In this document: piece by piece, positions 36,457 to 46,173 of the stretch
Layout of the letters: every line of letters starts with the position of its first letter
How positions within the stretch are numbered: position 1 is the stretch's first letter
Assembly (NCBI GenBank): GCA_035263125.1
Contig: DATFRP010000209.1
Location: 27,535-91,534, forward strand
Reading direction: 5' to 3'
DNA: 64,000 nucleotides
Source of the DNA: Gp6-AA40 sp035263125
GTDB lineage: Bacteria; Acidobacteriota; Vicinamibacteria; Vicinamibacterales; UBA2999
Made by a program: the position numbers and the translations under genes
Notes under the pieces: generated by a model
Database searches by the model: none
What the model was told of the DNA's origin: nothing
What the model saw: only the letters and a program-made list of their open reading frames with translations

Positions 36457-38865
36457 TCAGTATGTCCAGGTCCACTGGGCCACCTCGGGCCGGTCGGTAC
36501 CATGCTCGTGCGCATAGGTCATGTTTTCGATGATGGCGTTCTTCATCTCTTCCTTGATGTGCGCCGCCTTGGTCTGCAGCTTCGGAACGCGGTCGATCAC
36601 GTCGATGACCAGATCGAAGCGCGACGTCGCGTTCAGCATCGCGAGCTCGAGCGGGGTGTTGATGTTGCCCTTCTCCCTGTAGCCATGCACGTGCAGGTTG
36701 GCGTGCCCGGTGAACCGGTACGCGAGCTTGTGGATCAACCAGGGATAGCCGTGGAAGTTGAAGATGATCGGCTTGTTCGTCGTGAACAGGCTGTCGAACT
36801 CACGCTCGGTCGAGCCGTGTGGATGCTCCGATGCCGGCATCAGCGTGAACAGATCCACCACGTTCACGAAACGAACCTTCAGGTCCGGCACTCGTTCGCG
36901 CAGGATCGAAGCCGCCGCCAGCGCTTCCATCGTCGCCACGTCGCCGCAGCACGCCAGGACGACGTCCGGCTCCTCACCGGCGTCGGTGCTCGCCCGCGCC
37001 CAGATGCCCAGGCCCTTGGTGCAATGCACGATCGCCTCGTCAATCGTCGTGAACTGCAGATGCTTCTGCTTGTCGGCGACGATCACGTTAATGTAGTCGG
37101 TGCTGCGCAGGCAGTGATCGACGACCGACAGCAGCGTATTGGCATCGGGCGGTAGATAGACACGCGTCACCGACGGACTCTTGTTGGTGACGAGATCGAT
37201 GAACCCGGGATCCTGATGCGAGAACCCGTTGTGGTCCTGGCGCCAGACCGTCGACGACAACAGGATGTTCTCCGAGGCGACCGAGGCCCGCCACGCCACG
37301 TGATTCTTGGAGATGTCCAGCCACTTGGCGTGCTGGTTGAACATCGAATCGATGACGTGCGCAAACGCTTCGTAGGTGTGGAAGAACCCGTGACGGCCGG
37401 TCAGCAGATAGCCCTCCAGCCAGCCGACCAGCGTGTGCTCCGAGAGCAGTTCCATCACCCGCCCATCGGGGGCGAGCTCGCCGCCGTCGTTGTCCTCCGG
37501 CAGGAGGTCTGCCATCCAGGTCTTCTTGCTCGCTTCGAAGACCGCCTGCAGCCGGTTCGACGCGGTCTCATCCGGACCGAGCACCCGGAAGTTGGTCGGA
37601 TTGTTCTTCAGCACGTCGCGCAAGTACTCGCCGAGCGGTTTGGTGTTTTCGTACTGCACCGCACCGCGCGACGGCACGTTGACGGCGTACTTGCGGAAGT
37701 CAGGGAGCCTGAGCTCCTTGCGCAGCAGTCCACCATTGGCGTGCGGATTGGCACTCATGCGTCGGTTGCCCTTGGGCGCGAGTGCGCGAAGTTCCGGCAC
37801 GAGCCGTCCGGTCGCATCGAACAACTCCTCGGGCTTGTAGCCAGCCATCCAGTCGTGGAGGAGCTTCAGGCTCGCGGGGTTGTCGCGCACATCGGAGAAC
37901 GGCACCTGATGCGAGCGCCAGGACCCCTCGACTTTGTGTCCCTTGATTTCCTTCGGGCCGGTCCAACCCTTGGGTGAACGCAGGACGATCATCGGCCACC
38001 GGGGGCGAAACGATTCCTTCCCCTCCCGCGCGCGCCGTTGCTGCGCGTGTATGTCAGCGACGACGTGATCCAGCGTGGCGGCCATCTTCTGGTGCATCGT
38101 GGCAGGATCACTGCCTTCCACGAAATACGGTGAGTACCCGTAGCCGACGAACAGGGATTCGAGCTCTTCGTGAGTGATGCGCGCAAGGACCGTCGGGTTC
38201 GCGATCTTGTAGCCGTTGAGATTCAGAATCGGGAGGACAGCACCATCGCGCACGGGGTTGATGAACTTGTTCGAGTGCCAGGCGGTCGCCAGCGGCCCGG
38301 TCTCCGCCTCCCCGTCGCCGACGACGCACGTCACGATCAGATCGGGGTTGTCGAACGCCATCCCGTACGCGTGTGACAGGCTGTATCCGAGCTCGCCGCC
38401 CTCATGGATGGATCCCGGCGTTTCGGGCGTGACGTGGCTGCCGATGTGGCCCGGAAAGGAGAACTGCTTGAAGAACTTCTGCATCCCCTCCGCGTCCTCG
38501 CTCTTGTCGGGATAGATCTCGGAGTAGGTGCCTTCGAGATACGCGGGGCCGAGCACGCCTGGCGCGCCATGCCCTGGCCCGGCAACGAAGATGACGTCGA
38601 GGTCGTGCTTGACGATCAGCCGGTTCAGATGCACCCAGACGAACGACAGCGCCGGGCTCGCACCCCAGTGGCCGAGGAGCCGGTGTTTCACGTCGTCGAC
38701 CTTCAACGCTCTTTTCAGCAGCGGGTTGTCTTTGAGATAGATCATCCCCACCGACAGGTAGTTGCACGCCCGCCAGTAGGCGTTGAGCAAGTCCAGCTCT
38801 TTGCTCGAGAGCGGCTTGTCCGACTCGATCGATTCTGCTTCCCTGGTCGCGACGAGCTTGGCCAT
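36457..38865 (-). CDS. xfp: Phosphoketolase (xylulose-5-phosphate/fructose-6-phosphate)
   Basis: Protein of 802 aa, the normal length. It cleaves Xu5P (and usually F6P) with phosphate to acetyl phosphate plus GAP or E4P, using thiamine diphosphate. Signatures are EGGELGYSLSHAYG and the TPP motif GDGEAETG, with a C-terminal DHNGFSHQDPGF stretch. The ATG at 38865 follows GAGGGACACC; a TTG four codons upstream was rejected. It sits 16 bases after the phosphoglucomutase stop. Together with acetate kinase in the same block it would give ATP directly from sugar phosphate. Confidence 0.96.
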   Translation of the reverse strand: MAKLVATREAESIESDKPLSSKELDLLNAYWRACNYLSVGMIYLKDNPLLKRALKVDDVKHRLLGHWGASPALSFVWVHLNRLIVKHDLDVIFVAGPGHGAPGVLGPAYLEGTYSEIYPDKSEDAEGMQKFFKQFSFPGHIGSHVTPETPGSIHEGGELGYSLSHAYGMAFDNPDLIVTCVVGDGEAETGPLATAWHSNKFINPVRDGAVLPILNLNGYKIANPTVLARITHEELESLFVGYGYSPYFVEGSDPATMHQKMAATLDHVVADIHAQQRRAREGKESFRPRWPMIVLRSPKGWTGPKEIKGHKVEGSWRSHQVPFSDVRDNPASLKLLHDWMAGYKPEELFDATGRLVPELRALAPKGNRRMSANPHANGGLLRKELRLPDFRKYAVNVPSRGAVQYENTKPLGEYLRDVLKNNPTNFRVLGPDETASNRLQAVFEASKKTWMADLLPEDNDGGELAPDGRVMELLSEHTLVGWLEGYLLTGRHGFFHTYEAFAHVIDSMFNQHAKWLDISKNHVAWRASVASENILLSSTVWRQDHNGFSHQDPGFIDLVTNKSPSVTRVYLPPDANTLLSVVDHCLRSTDYINVIVADKQKHLQFTTIDEAIVHCTKGLGIWARASTDAGEEPDVVLACCGDVATMEALAAASILRERVPDLKVRFVNVVDLFTLMPASEHPHGSTEREFDSLFTTNKPIIFNFHGYPWLIHKLAYRFTGHANLHVHGYREKGNINTPLELAMLNATSRFDLVIDVIDRVPKLQTKAAHIKEEMKNAIIENMTYAHEHGTDRPEVAQWTWTY

Positions 38866-38881
38866 GGTGTCCCTCAATCCT

Positions 38882-40534
38882 TCATCCCATTACCCCCGCA
38901 AGCGCCGCGCTGATCTGCGCTTGCGCCTCACGTTGGATTCGGCGCAGGTGCTCGCGCCCGAGAAAACTTTCTGCGTAGAGTTTGTAGACGTCCTCGGTAC
39001 CGGATGGGCGGGCGGCGAACCAGCCGTGCCCCGTGACGACTTTCAGGCCGCCGATCGGCGCCCCATTGCCCGGTGCGGTCGTGAAGGCTCCCTCGATCGG
39101 ATCGCCGGCGAGCCTGGCCGCCTTCACATCGCCGGGAGAGAGCGACAGCAGCACCGACTTCTCTTCCTTGGTGGCCGGCGCATCAATCCGCTCGTAGAAC
39201 GAGGCGCCGAGATCGGCCGTCAGCTCCGCATATACCTGAGAGGGGTCTTGGCCGGTGCGCGCGGTGATCTCCACGGCCAGCAGGTCGAGGATGATGCCGT
39301 CCTTGTCGGTCGTCCACGCCGTGCCGTCGCGCCTCAGAAACGACGCGCCAGCGCTTTCTTCCCCACCAAAGCCCAGCGATCCGTCGAGGAGACCCGGCAC
39401 GAACCATTTGAAGCCGACCGGCACTTCGATGAGGTCACGCCCGATCTTGGCGGCCACCAGATCGATCACCGCGCTGCTGACCACGGTCTTGCCGACCGCG
39501 GCGACCCGACGCCAGTTCGGTCGATTCCTGAACAGATAGAAGATGGCGGCCGCCAGCACGTGATTCGGATTCATCAGACCAGCACCGCGTGTCACGATGC
39601 CGTGCCGATCGCTGTCGGGGTCGTTGCCGAAGGCGATGTCGAAGCGGTCTTTGAGAGCCACGAGCGGTGCCATCGCATAGGGCGACGAGCAGTCCATGCG
39701 AATCTTGCCGTCCCAATCGAGTGACATGAAGCGGAACGTCGGATCGACCTTGGCATTGACGATTTCGACGTCGATGCCGTAGCTCTCCACGATCGCCGGC
39801 CAGTAGGCGACGCTCGCGCCGCCGAGCGGATCGACGCCGATCTTCAAGCCCGCACTCCGGATCGCGTCCATGTCCACGACCGAACGCAGATCGCTGACGT
39901 AGGTGCCGATGTAGTCGTATCTGTGTGTGGTCTCCGCGTGCTGCGCACGTTCGTACGGGATTCGAGCCACGCCGTCGACGCGGCCCGCGAGCAGCTGATT
40001 GGCGTGCTCCTCGATCTGGCGGGTCACCCCCGTATCGGCAGGACCGCCATTGGGCGGGTTGTATTTGAAGCCGCCGTCTTCCGGTGGATTGTGCGAGGGC
40101 GTGATGACGATGCCGTCAGCCAGATTCGAGGTGCGGCCGCGGTTGTACGTCAGGATCGCGTGCGAGACCGCGGGCGTCGGCGTGTAGCCGCCGTCGCGAT
40201 CGATCATCACGTCGACGCCGTTGGCGGCAAGCACTTCGAGCGCCGTCCTGAACGCCGGTTCAGAGAGCGCGTGCGTGTCCCTGCCGATATACAACGGGCC
40301 GTTCGTGCCCTGCCGCTTGCGGTAGTCGCAAATCGCCTGCGTGATCGCCAGGACGTGCGACTCGGTGAACGTCCCCCGCAGCGCGGAACCGCGGTGACCG
40401 CTGGTGCCGAAGCTCACGCGTTCGGTGCGATCCGACCCGTCTGGCTTGTGCGCGTAATACCGGGCTTCGAGTCGTGAGACGTCGATCAACAGATCTGGGG
40501 GAGCGGGCTGACCAGCAAGTGGATGGTTCGCCAC
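38882..40534 (-). CDS. pgm: Phosphoglucomutase (alpha-D-glucose phosphate-specific)
   Basis: Protein of 550 aa of the alpha-D-phosphohexomutase superfamily. The phosphoserine loop is ITPSHNPP, the metal-binding loop is FGNDPDSDRHG, the sugar-binding loop is GGEESAG, and the phosphate-binding end is ARPSGTEDVYKLYAESF. It converts glucose-1-phosphate from glycogen phosphorolysis to glucose-6-phosphate for the downstream Pgi domain. It is separated from glgX by four bases. Confidence 0.95.
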   Translation of the reverse strand: MANHPLAGQPAPPDLLIDVSRLEARYYAHKPDGSDRTERVSFGTSGHRGSALRGTFTESHVLAITQAICDYRKRQGTNGPLYIGRDTHALSEPAFRTALEVLAANGVDVMIDRDGGYTPTPAVSHAILTYNRGRTSNLADGIVITPSHNPPEDGGFKYNPPNGGPADTGVTRQIEEHANQLLAGRVDGVARIPYERAQHAETTHRYDYIGTYVSDLRSVVDMDAIRSAGLKIGVDPLGGASVAYWPAIVESYGIDVEIVNAKVDPTFRFMSLDWDGKIRMDCSSPYAMAPLVALKDRFDIAFGNDPDSDRHGIVTRGAGLMNPNHVLAAAIFYLFRNRPNWRRVAAVGKTVVSSAVIDLVAAKIGRDLIEVPVGFKWFVPGLLDGSLGFGGEESAGASFLRRDGTAWTTDKDGIILDLLAVEITARTGQDPSQVYAELTADLGASFYERIDAPATKEEKSVLLSLSPGDVKAARLAGDPIEGAFTTAPGNGAPIGGLKVVTGHGWFAARPSGTEDVYKLYAESFLGREHLRRIQREAQAQISAALAGVMG

Positions 40535-40538
40535 GGCA

Positions 40539-42644
40539 TCACTCCGGGTGTGAAAAGGCCTTCGCCTGCGGGTCGGCCGGCAACGCGAACAGCACGATCG
40601 ATCGAGGCTGCACGGTGTAGGTGCCCGACTCGATGGGCGGGGCCGAGTCCCAGGTACAGATGTCGTCGCCCACCGCCAGCGCGGTGTCCATGCAGCGACG
40701 CCATCGGTGATGGTTTCCGGCCGCGACCGGCGGCAGCTCGAACTCGAGCGGCTGCCAGTACGCGTTCAACATCCCGTGAAAGAGGAACCGCTGGCCGGGG
40801 CTGCGCATCGTGAACGCCAGCGAATGCGAGCGATCGCTCCAGTCGGGGTGACCGAGCCTGACGCCGTGCCATTCGATCTGTGCGCGCTGCAACAGCTGAT
40901 TGAGGCTGAGCGTCATCGCATCTGCGACGACATCCCGGCGCTGCCGGTAAGCCGTGAGGATCTTCACGAACCGGTGGACATCGGCATGCCGCTCGAGCAG
41001 CGTCCAGTCGAACCAGTTGATCTCGCCGTCCTGACAGTACGCGTTGTTGTTGCCCTGCTGCGTGCGCCGCACCTCGTCGCCCATCAGCAGCATCGGCGTG
41101 CCAGCCGACAGGAGCTCGATCGCCAGAAAGTTCTTGATCTGTCGATTCCGCAACGCGTCGACTGCAGCGTCGTCGGTCGGACCCTCGACCCCGCAGTTCC
41201 AACTCAGATTGTCATTCGATCCGTCGCGGTTGTCTTCGCCGTTGGCTTCGTTGTGCTTCTGGTTGTAGCTGACCAGATCGTTGAGCGTGAACCCGTCATG
41301 ACAGGTCACGAAGTTGATGCTCTGTTCCGCCTCGCGTTCTTCGTGGCCGTAGAGATCAGGACTGCCGAGCAGGCGCGCGGCCAGCGCGGACACGCTTCGT
41401 TCGTCGCCCTTCACGAAGCTCCGGACATCGTCGCGAAACCGGCCGTTCCATTCCTGCCAGGTGTCACCGACGAAGCTGCCAACCTGATACAGCCCCGCCG
41501 CGTCCCACGCTTCGGCAATGACCTTGGTGCCAGCCAGCAGCGGATCCGATTCGATGTCCCAGAGCACCGGAGGGTTGGGCAGCGGATGCCCCTCTTCATC
41601 ACGTGTCAGGATCGACGCGAGGTCGAAGCGGAACCCATCGACGTGCATCTCGGTCACCCAGTAACGGAGGCTGTCCTGAATCAACCGGCGCACGATCGGA
41701 TGGTTCGCATTGAGAGTATTGCCGCAGCCGGTGTAGTCCGCGTACTGCCCGTCTGGGCCGAGGATGTAGTAGAAATCGTTGGCGAGCCCGCGATAACAGA
41801 ACGTCGGGCCGCTGCTTCCCCCCTCCGACGTGTGATTGAAGACGACGTCGAGGATGACCTCGATGCCGGCTGCATGGAAGGCCTTGACCATGTCCCGGAA
41901 TTCGTCGATCACACCGAGCGGACTCTTCCGGGAGCTGTAAGCACGATGGGGCGCGAAGAACGACACCGGCTGATAGCCCCAGTAGTTCACATGGCCAGCG
42001 GGAGCATCCTGCGAATCGTATTGGAACACCGGCAGCAACTCGACGGCCGTGATACCCAGATCCTCGAGATACGGGATCTTTTCGATCACGCCTGCGTACG
42101 TCCCGCGCTTCTCCAGAGACACGCCCGAGCTGGGATCCCGAGTGAACCCGCGCACATGCATCTCGTAGATCACCGCCTCGGAGAACGGACGTCTGAGCGG
42201 AAGGTCACCTTCCCAATCGTAGCGATGTGGATCGGCGACGACGCTCTTCATCGCGGTTGCGGCAGTGTCGCCAGGCTTGCTGGCAGCTTGACGGTCGTAC
42301 GACTCCGGCACTGCGACCGCCAGGCCGTATGGATCGAGAAGTACCTTCTCGCTGTCGAACCGAAGCCCTTTCTCCGGTTCGAATGGCCCATGGGCCCGGT
42401 AGGCGTACACCTGTCCCGCGGTGAGCCCCGGCACGAACGTGTGCCAGTAGTGGTAGCTGCGATGCGACTTCGGATCCAGCGTGACCACACGCGACGGCCG
42501 TGTCGCACGCGCGTCATCGAACAGCAATAACTCGATCGACGTCGCGTGCTTCGAGAACACGCTGAAGTTGGCACCGCCTGGGCACAGAGCCGCTCCGAGC
42601 GGCGCGCTCGTGCCGACTTCGAGGGTAGTGACTGCGACGCTCAT
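40539..42644 (-). CDS. glgX: Glycogen debranching enzyme (GlgX-type, GH13)
   Basis: Protein of 701 aa. An N-terminal CBM48-like domain (about 10-110; GAALCPGGANFSVFSKHATSIELLLFD) precedes the GH13 barrel, with DVVFNHT, nucleophile Asp in GFRFDLAS, acid/base Glu in VIAEAWDA and VTCHDGFTL. It removes alpha-1,6 branches left by glycogen phosphorylase. It lies two bases after the glgP stop and four before pgm, a tightly packed glycogen-mobilisation operon. Confidence 0.95.
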   Translation of the reverse strand: MSVAVTTLEVGTSAPLGAALCPGGANFSVFSKHATSIELLLFDDARATRPSRVVTLDPKSHRSYHYWHTFVPGLTAGQVYAYRAHGPFEPEKGLRFDSEKVLLDPYGLAVAVPESYDRQAASKPGDTAATAMKSVVADPHRYDWEGDLPLRRPFSEAVIYEMHVRGFTRDPSSGVSLEKRGTYAGVIEKIPYLEDLGITAVELLPVFQYDSQDAPAGHVNYWGYQPVSFFAPHRAYSSRKSPLGVIDEFRDMVKAFHAAGIEVILDVVFNHTSEGGSSGPTFCYRGLANDFYYILGPDGQYADYTGCGNTLNANHPIVRRLIQDSLRYWVTEMHVDGFRFDLASILTRDEEGHPLPNPPVLWDIESDPLLAGTKVIAEAWDAAGLYQVGSFVGDTWQEWNGRFRDDVRSFVKGDERSVSALAARLLGSPDLYGHEEREAEQSINFVTCHDGFTLNDLVSYNQKHNEANGEDNRDGSNDNLSWNCGVEGPTDDAAVDALRNRQIKNFLAIELLSAGTPMLLMGDEVRRTQQGNNNAYCQDGEINWFDWTLLERHADVHRFVKILTAYRQRRDVVADAMTLSLNQLLQRAQIEWHGVRLGHPDWSDRSHSLAFTMRSPGQRFLFHGMLNAYWQPLEFELPPVAAGNHHRWRRCMDTALAVGDDICTWDSAPPIESGTYTVQPRSIVLFALPADPQAKAFSHPE

Positions 42645-42646
42645 CT

Positions 42647-45163
42647 TTACTCCTGCGCTGGCGCAATCGGCTGCACGTCCCAGATGTCACGGCAATACTC
42701 ACGTATCGAACGATCTGACGAGAAGCGGCCGACTCTGGCCGCGTTGAGGATCGACAACTGCGTCCAGTGGCGCTGGTCGCGGTACGCCTCCGAGACTCGC
42801 TGCTGACAATCGACATAGGCCTGATAGTCCGCCAGGAGCATGTAGTCGTCGCGGTTCAACAGCGAATCGATGAGCGGACGGAACATCTCACGGTCCCCGT
42901 TGGAAAACGCCCCGCTCGCGATCAGGTCGATGGCCTCGCGCAACTCCCCGTTCGACTCATAGATGTCACGAGGGTGGTACCCCTCGGCCTGCTTACGCGC
43001 CACCTCTTCAGTGGTCAGGCCGAACAGGAAGAAGTTCTCATGGCCCACGGCATCGCGAATCTCGATGTTGGCGCCGTCGAGTGTGCCGATCGTCACCGCG
43101 CCGTTCATCGAGAACTTCATGTTGCCAGTGCCCGACGCCTCCTTGCCTGCCGTCGAGATCTGCTCGGATAGGTCGGCCGCCGGGTACACATGCTGACCGC
43201 ACTTGACGTTGAAGTCGGGGAGAAACACGACCGTGAGCATCTCCGACACACGCTTCTCCCGATTGATAACGCCTGCGACGCCGTTGATCAACCTGATGAT
43301 TAGCTTCGCCATGCGATACCCGGGCGCCGCCTTGCCGCCGAAGATCACCGTCCGTGGTGTCGTCTTCGCACTGGAGTCGCCTTTCAATCGGTTGAACAGC
43401 GTGACCAGATACAGCACGTTGAGATGCTGGCGCTTGTATTCGTGCAATCGCTTGACCTGAATATCGAACAGCGACTGCGGGTTCACCGTGACGCCGGTCC
43501 GCTCCTTCAGAACCGCGGCGAGATCTTTCTTGTTCGCCGCCTTGACCGCCTGCCACTCCCGCTGGAAGCCCGAGTCGGTGGCCAGCGGCTCGATGTGTTC
43601 GAGCTCGCGCTCGAGACCGGCCACCCAGCCATCGCCAATGTGCTTCGTGATCAGCGCGCTCAGTCTCGGATTGCTCAACACGATCCAGCGCCGGGGCGTG
43701 ACGCCGTTGGTCACGTTGAGGAAACGCTCCGGTGCGAGCTCGTAGAAGTCGCCGAGGACCGTCTGCTTCAGGAGCTCGGTATGGAGCGCAGCCACGCCGT
43801 TGATCGCGTGACTGCCGACACACGCGAGATGCGCCATGCGGACGAACTTGTGGCCGGTCTCATCGATCAACGAGACACGACGCACGCGGTCCTCGTCGCC
43901 AGGAAACCGCCCTCGCACCTGGGCGAGGAAGCGATGGTTGATCTCGTAGATGATCTCGAGGTGCCGCGGGAGGAGCGCGCCGAACAGCGGCAGCGACCAT
44001 TTCTCCAGCGCCTCGGGAAGCAGCGTGTGGTTGGTGTATCCGCAGGTCCGCTGCGTGATCGACCATGCCTGATCCCAGTCCATCAGGTGCTCGTCGACCA
44101 GGATCCGCATCAATTCTGCGACGGCGATCGAGGGATGGGTGTCGTTGAGCTGAACCGCCCAGTAGGAATGGAACTCCTCGAGGTGCTTCCCCCGCATCAG
44201 GTGCAGGCGCACCATGTCCTGGAGCGAGCATGAGACGAAGAAGTACTGCTGTTGGAGACGCAGGTGCTTCCCGGCCTCCGGCTCGTCGTTCGGATACAGC
44301 ACTTTGGAGATCGTTTCCGACGCAACCTTCTGCGCGACCGCGTTGTAGTACTCCCCGACGTTGAAGGCATCGAAGTCGAACGACTCGGTGGCCTCCGCCT
44401 TCCAGAGACGCAGCAGATTCGTTGTCGGGACGCGGTAACCGGGAACCGGCGTATCGTACGCAACGCCTTTGACGACCGTGTCGGGTATCCAACGAACGCG
44501 ATAACGGCCGTGCTGATCGTGATACGACTCGGTACGCCCGCCGAACATCACGTCATACGTGATCTCCGAGTGCACGATCTCCCATGGGTTGCCGAAGCGC
44601 AGCCACTTGTCCGTGAGCTCGATCTGCCAGCCGTCGCGAATCGCCTGATCGAAGATGCCGAACTCATATCGGATCCCGTAGCCGATCGCCGGAATGTTCA
44701 GTGTCGCCAGCGAGTCCATGTAACAGGCGGCAAGACGACCGAGGCCGCCGTTGCCCAGCCCGGGCTCTTCTTCTTGTGCGAGCAGGGTGGGGAGATCGTG
44801 CCCTTCTTTCGCGACCGCCTGCTCGACATCCTTCCAGAGGCCGAGGTTGACGAGTCCGTTGCCCAGATGCGGGCCGGTGAGAAACTCTGCCGAGAGATAC
44901 GCAACGACCTTGGCCGTCGGGTGGCCGCCCGTGATCGCTTCGACGGTCGTGATGTAGTGATCCAGCATGCGGTCACGAACGGTGTACGCGAGCGCCATGT
45001 ACCAGTCGTTGCGCGATGCGTTCTGCGGCAGCTTCGCCTGCAGGTAATACAGATTGTCGAGAAGCGCCTGCCCGATCGCGTCGGGCCCGCCCGCGGTGCG
45101 AATGTCCTCCCGCTGCATGCGATTCCCTGACTTGACGTGAGTGTTGGGGACAGCGCGCTTCAT
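42647..45163 (-). CDS. glgP: Glycogen phosphorylase
   Basis: Protein of 838 aa from ATG 45163 with GGAGG five bases upstream. PLP-binding Lys lies in EASGTGNMKFSMNGAVTIGT, and the N-terminal part carries GNGGLGRLAACYMDSLA. It releases glucose-1-phosphate from glycogen ends. It is probably the first gene of the operon glgP-glgX-pgm-xfp-tkt-(rpiB-tal-pgi), whose internal gaps are mostly 2-16 bases. Confidence 0.96.
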   Translation of the reverse strand: MKRAVPNTHVKSGNRMQREDIRTAGGPDAIGQALLDNLYYLQAKLPQNASRNDWYMALAYTVRDRMLDHYITTVEAITGGHPTAKVVAYLSAEFLTGPHLGNGLVNLGLWKDVEQAVAKEGHDLPTLLAQEEEPGLGNGGLGRLAACYMDSLATLNIPAIGYGIRYEFGIFDQAIRDGWQIELTDKWLRFGNPWEIVHSEITYDVMFGGRTESYHDQHGRYRVRWIPDTVVKGVAYDTPVPGYRVPTTNLLRLWKAEATESFDFDAFNVGEYYNAVAQKVASETISKVLYPNDEPEAGKHLRLQQQYFFVSCSLQDMVRLHLMRGKHLEEFHSYWAVQLNDTHPSIAVAELMRILVDEHLMDWDQAWSITQRTCGYTNHTLLPEALEKWSLPLFGALLPRHLEIIYEINHRFLAQVRGRFPGDEDRVRRVSLIDETGHKFVRMAHLACVGSHAINGVAALHTELLKQTVLGDFYELAPERFLNVTNGVTPRRWIVLSNPRLSALITKHIGDGWVAGLERELEHIEPLATDSGFQREWQAVKAANKKDLAAVLKERTGVTVNPQSLFDIQVKRLHEYKRQHLNVLYLVTLFNRLKGDSSAKTTPRTVIFGGKAAPGYRMAKLIIRLINGVAGVINREKRVSEMLTVVFLPDFNVKCGQHVYPAADLSEQISTAGKEASGTGNMKFSMNGAVTIGTLDGANIEIRDAVGHENFFLFGLTTEEVARKQAEGYHPRDIYESNGELREAIDLIASGAFSNGDREMFRPLIDSLLNRDDYMLLADYQAYVDCQQRVSEAYRDQRHWTQLSILNAARVGRFSSDRSIREYCRDIWDVQPIAPAQE

Positions 45164-45200
45164 AAAGACCTCCGACCGGTTGGCAGGCACCGCGCAGCGA

Positions 45201-46151
45201 TCACTCGACCGGGCGCCACGAGGAATCAGGGTTGAAGACCGTCATTTTTCGCGCGGCAGCGTCGGTGTCGGGTCCGAGATCCTTCTCCCGGACGACACCG
45301 TCGTCGCTGACGATGAACGTCATCACACCGGTGACGTCGTACTGAGCGGGCCACGCGACCAGGGCGAACCCTCCGGTCATGTCGCCCTTGATGACGTACG
45401 ATCTCGCTCCTTTTGCAGCGGAGGCTCCCTGCGCGGTCAGGATCTTGAAGTAATAGCCGTGCAGCGGCGACGGTTGAGGGTTGGTGCCGCCGATCGGCCG
45501 TCCCCCCGCGGCCGCCTGTGCGACGAGATCGCCAAGCGGACTTGGCTTCTGCCCTCGCGACGTCGGCCAATACAAGCCGTTCTCCTTGCCTGGGTCGCTT
45601 TGAAACTTCGTCGCGTAGACGCCCGCGGGCTTGCCATCGTGTCCCTGCTCTGCGTAGCGCCGCTGGGCGGCGACGTAGGCACGACTGGTGGCAATCGCCT
45701 CGAGCTCGTTGCGTCCGATTCGCCGCGCCAGCACTTCTTCCTTGCCGGCCGCGGTGTCGAACCGCCACCCGTTCGCGTCCTTCACGATCGGTACAGGAAA
45801 CGGCCAGTCCTCGTTTCCGATGACCAGCGTCTTCTTATTGGCCCCTGCATCTTCCAGGTGCCACTTCTCCGCCGCTGCGACGGTGAACACCTGACGGTTC
45901 ATGCGGGCGGCCGCCGGATCGTTCGAGGCGATCAACTCTTTGGCGTCCGGGCCGAAGATCGCGAGCAGCGCGTCGAGACTTCCACTCTTCGCCGCGTCGA
46001 TGAGCGCTTTGACACCGTCTTCAGGCGTCGCGAACGTTCGATGCTGAGCGGCCTGTGCCTGTGCGGAGACGGATCGTCCAGTCGCGACTGTCCCGATCAG
46101 GGCGCCAGCGCACACCAAGGTAAGGCCCCAGCGCGTGAATTCTGTTCCCAT
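45201..46151 (-). CDS. DUF2950-family exported protein
   Basis: Protein of 316 aa from ATG 46151 with a signal peptide (WGLTLVCAGALIGTVATGRSVSAQA). The features FATPEDGVKALIDAAKSGSLDALLAIFG, GWRFDTAAGKEEVLARRIGRNEL and GRPIGGTNPQPSPLHGYYFKILTAQG are those of DUF2950. The function is unknown. It directly follows a DUF3300 protein, a pairing often seen, and precedes glgP by 37 bases. Confidence 0.85.
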   Translation of the reverse strand: MGTEFTRWGLTLVCAGALIGTVATGRSVSAQAQAAQHRTFATPEDGVKALIDAAKSGSLDALLAIFGPDAKELIASNDPAAARMNRQVFTVAAAEKWHLEDAGANKKTLVIGNEDWPFPVPIVKDANGWRFDTAAGKEEVLARRIGRNELEAIATSRAYVAAQRRYAEQGHDGKPAGVYATKFQSDPGKENGLYWPTSRGQKPSPLGDLVAQAAAGGRPIGGTNPQPSPLHGYYFKILTAQGASAAKGARSYVIKGDMTGGFALVAWPAQYDVTGVMTFIVSDDGVVREKDLGPDTDAAARKMTVFNPDSSWRPVE

Positions 46152-46173
46152 GTCGACCGCCTTTCTGCACCGG

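Noticed and set aside
45164..45200. Sigma-54 promoter directly before glgP
   Set aside because: No GG-N10-GC pair with the flanking TGGC/TTGC context could be found by eye in the 37-base gap.
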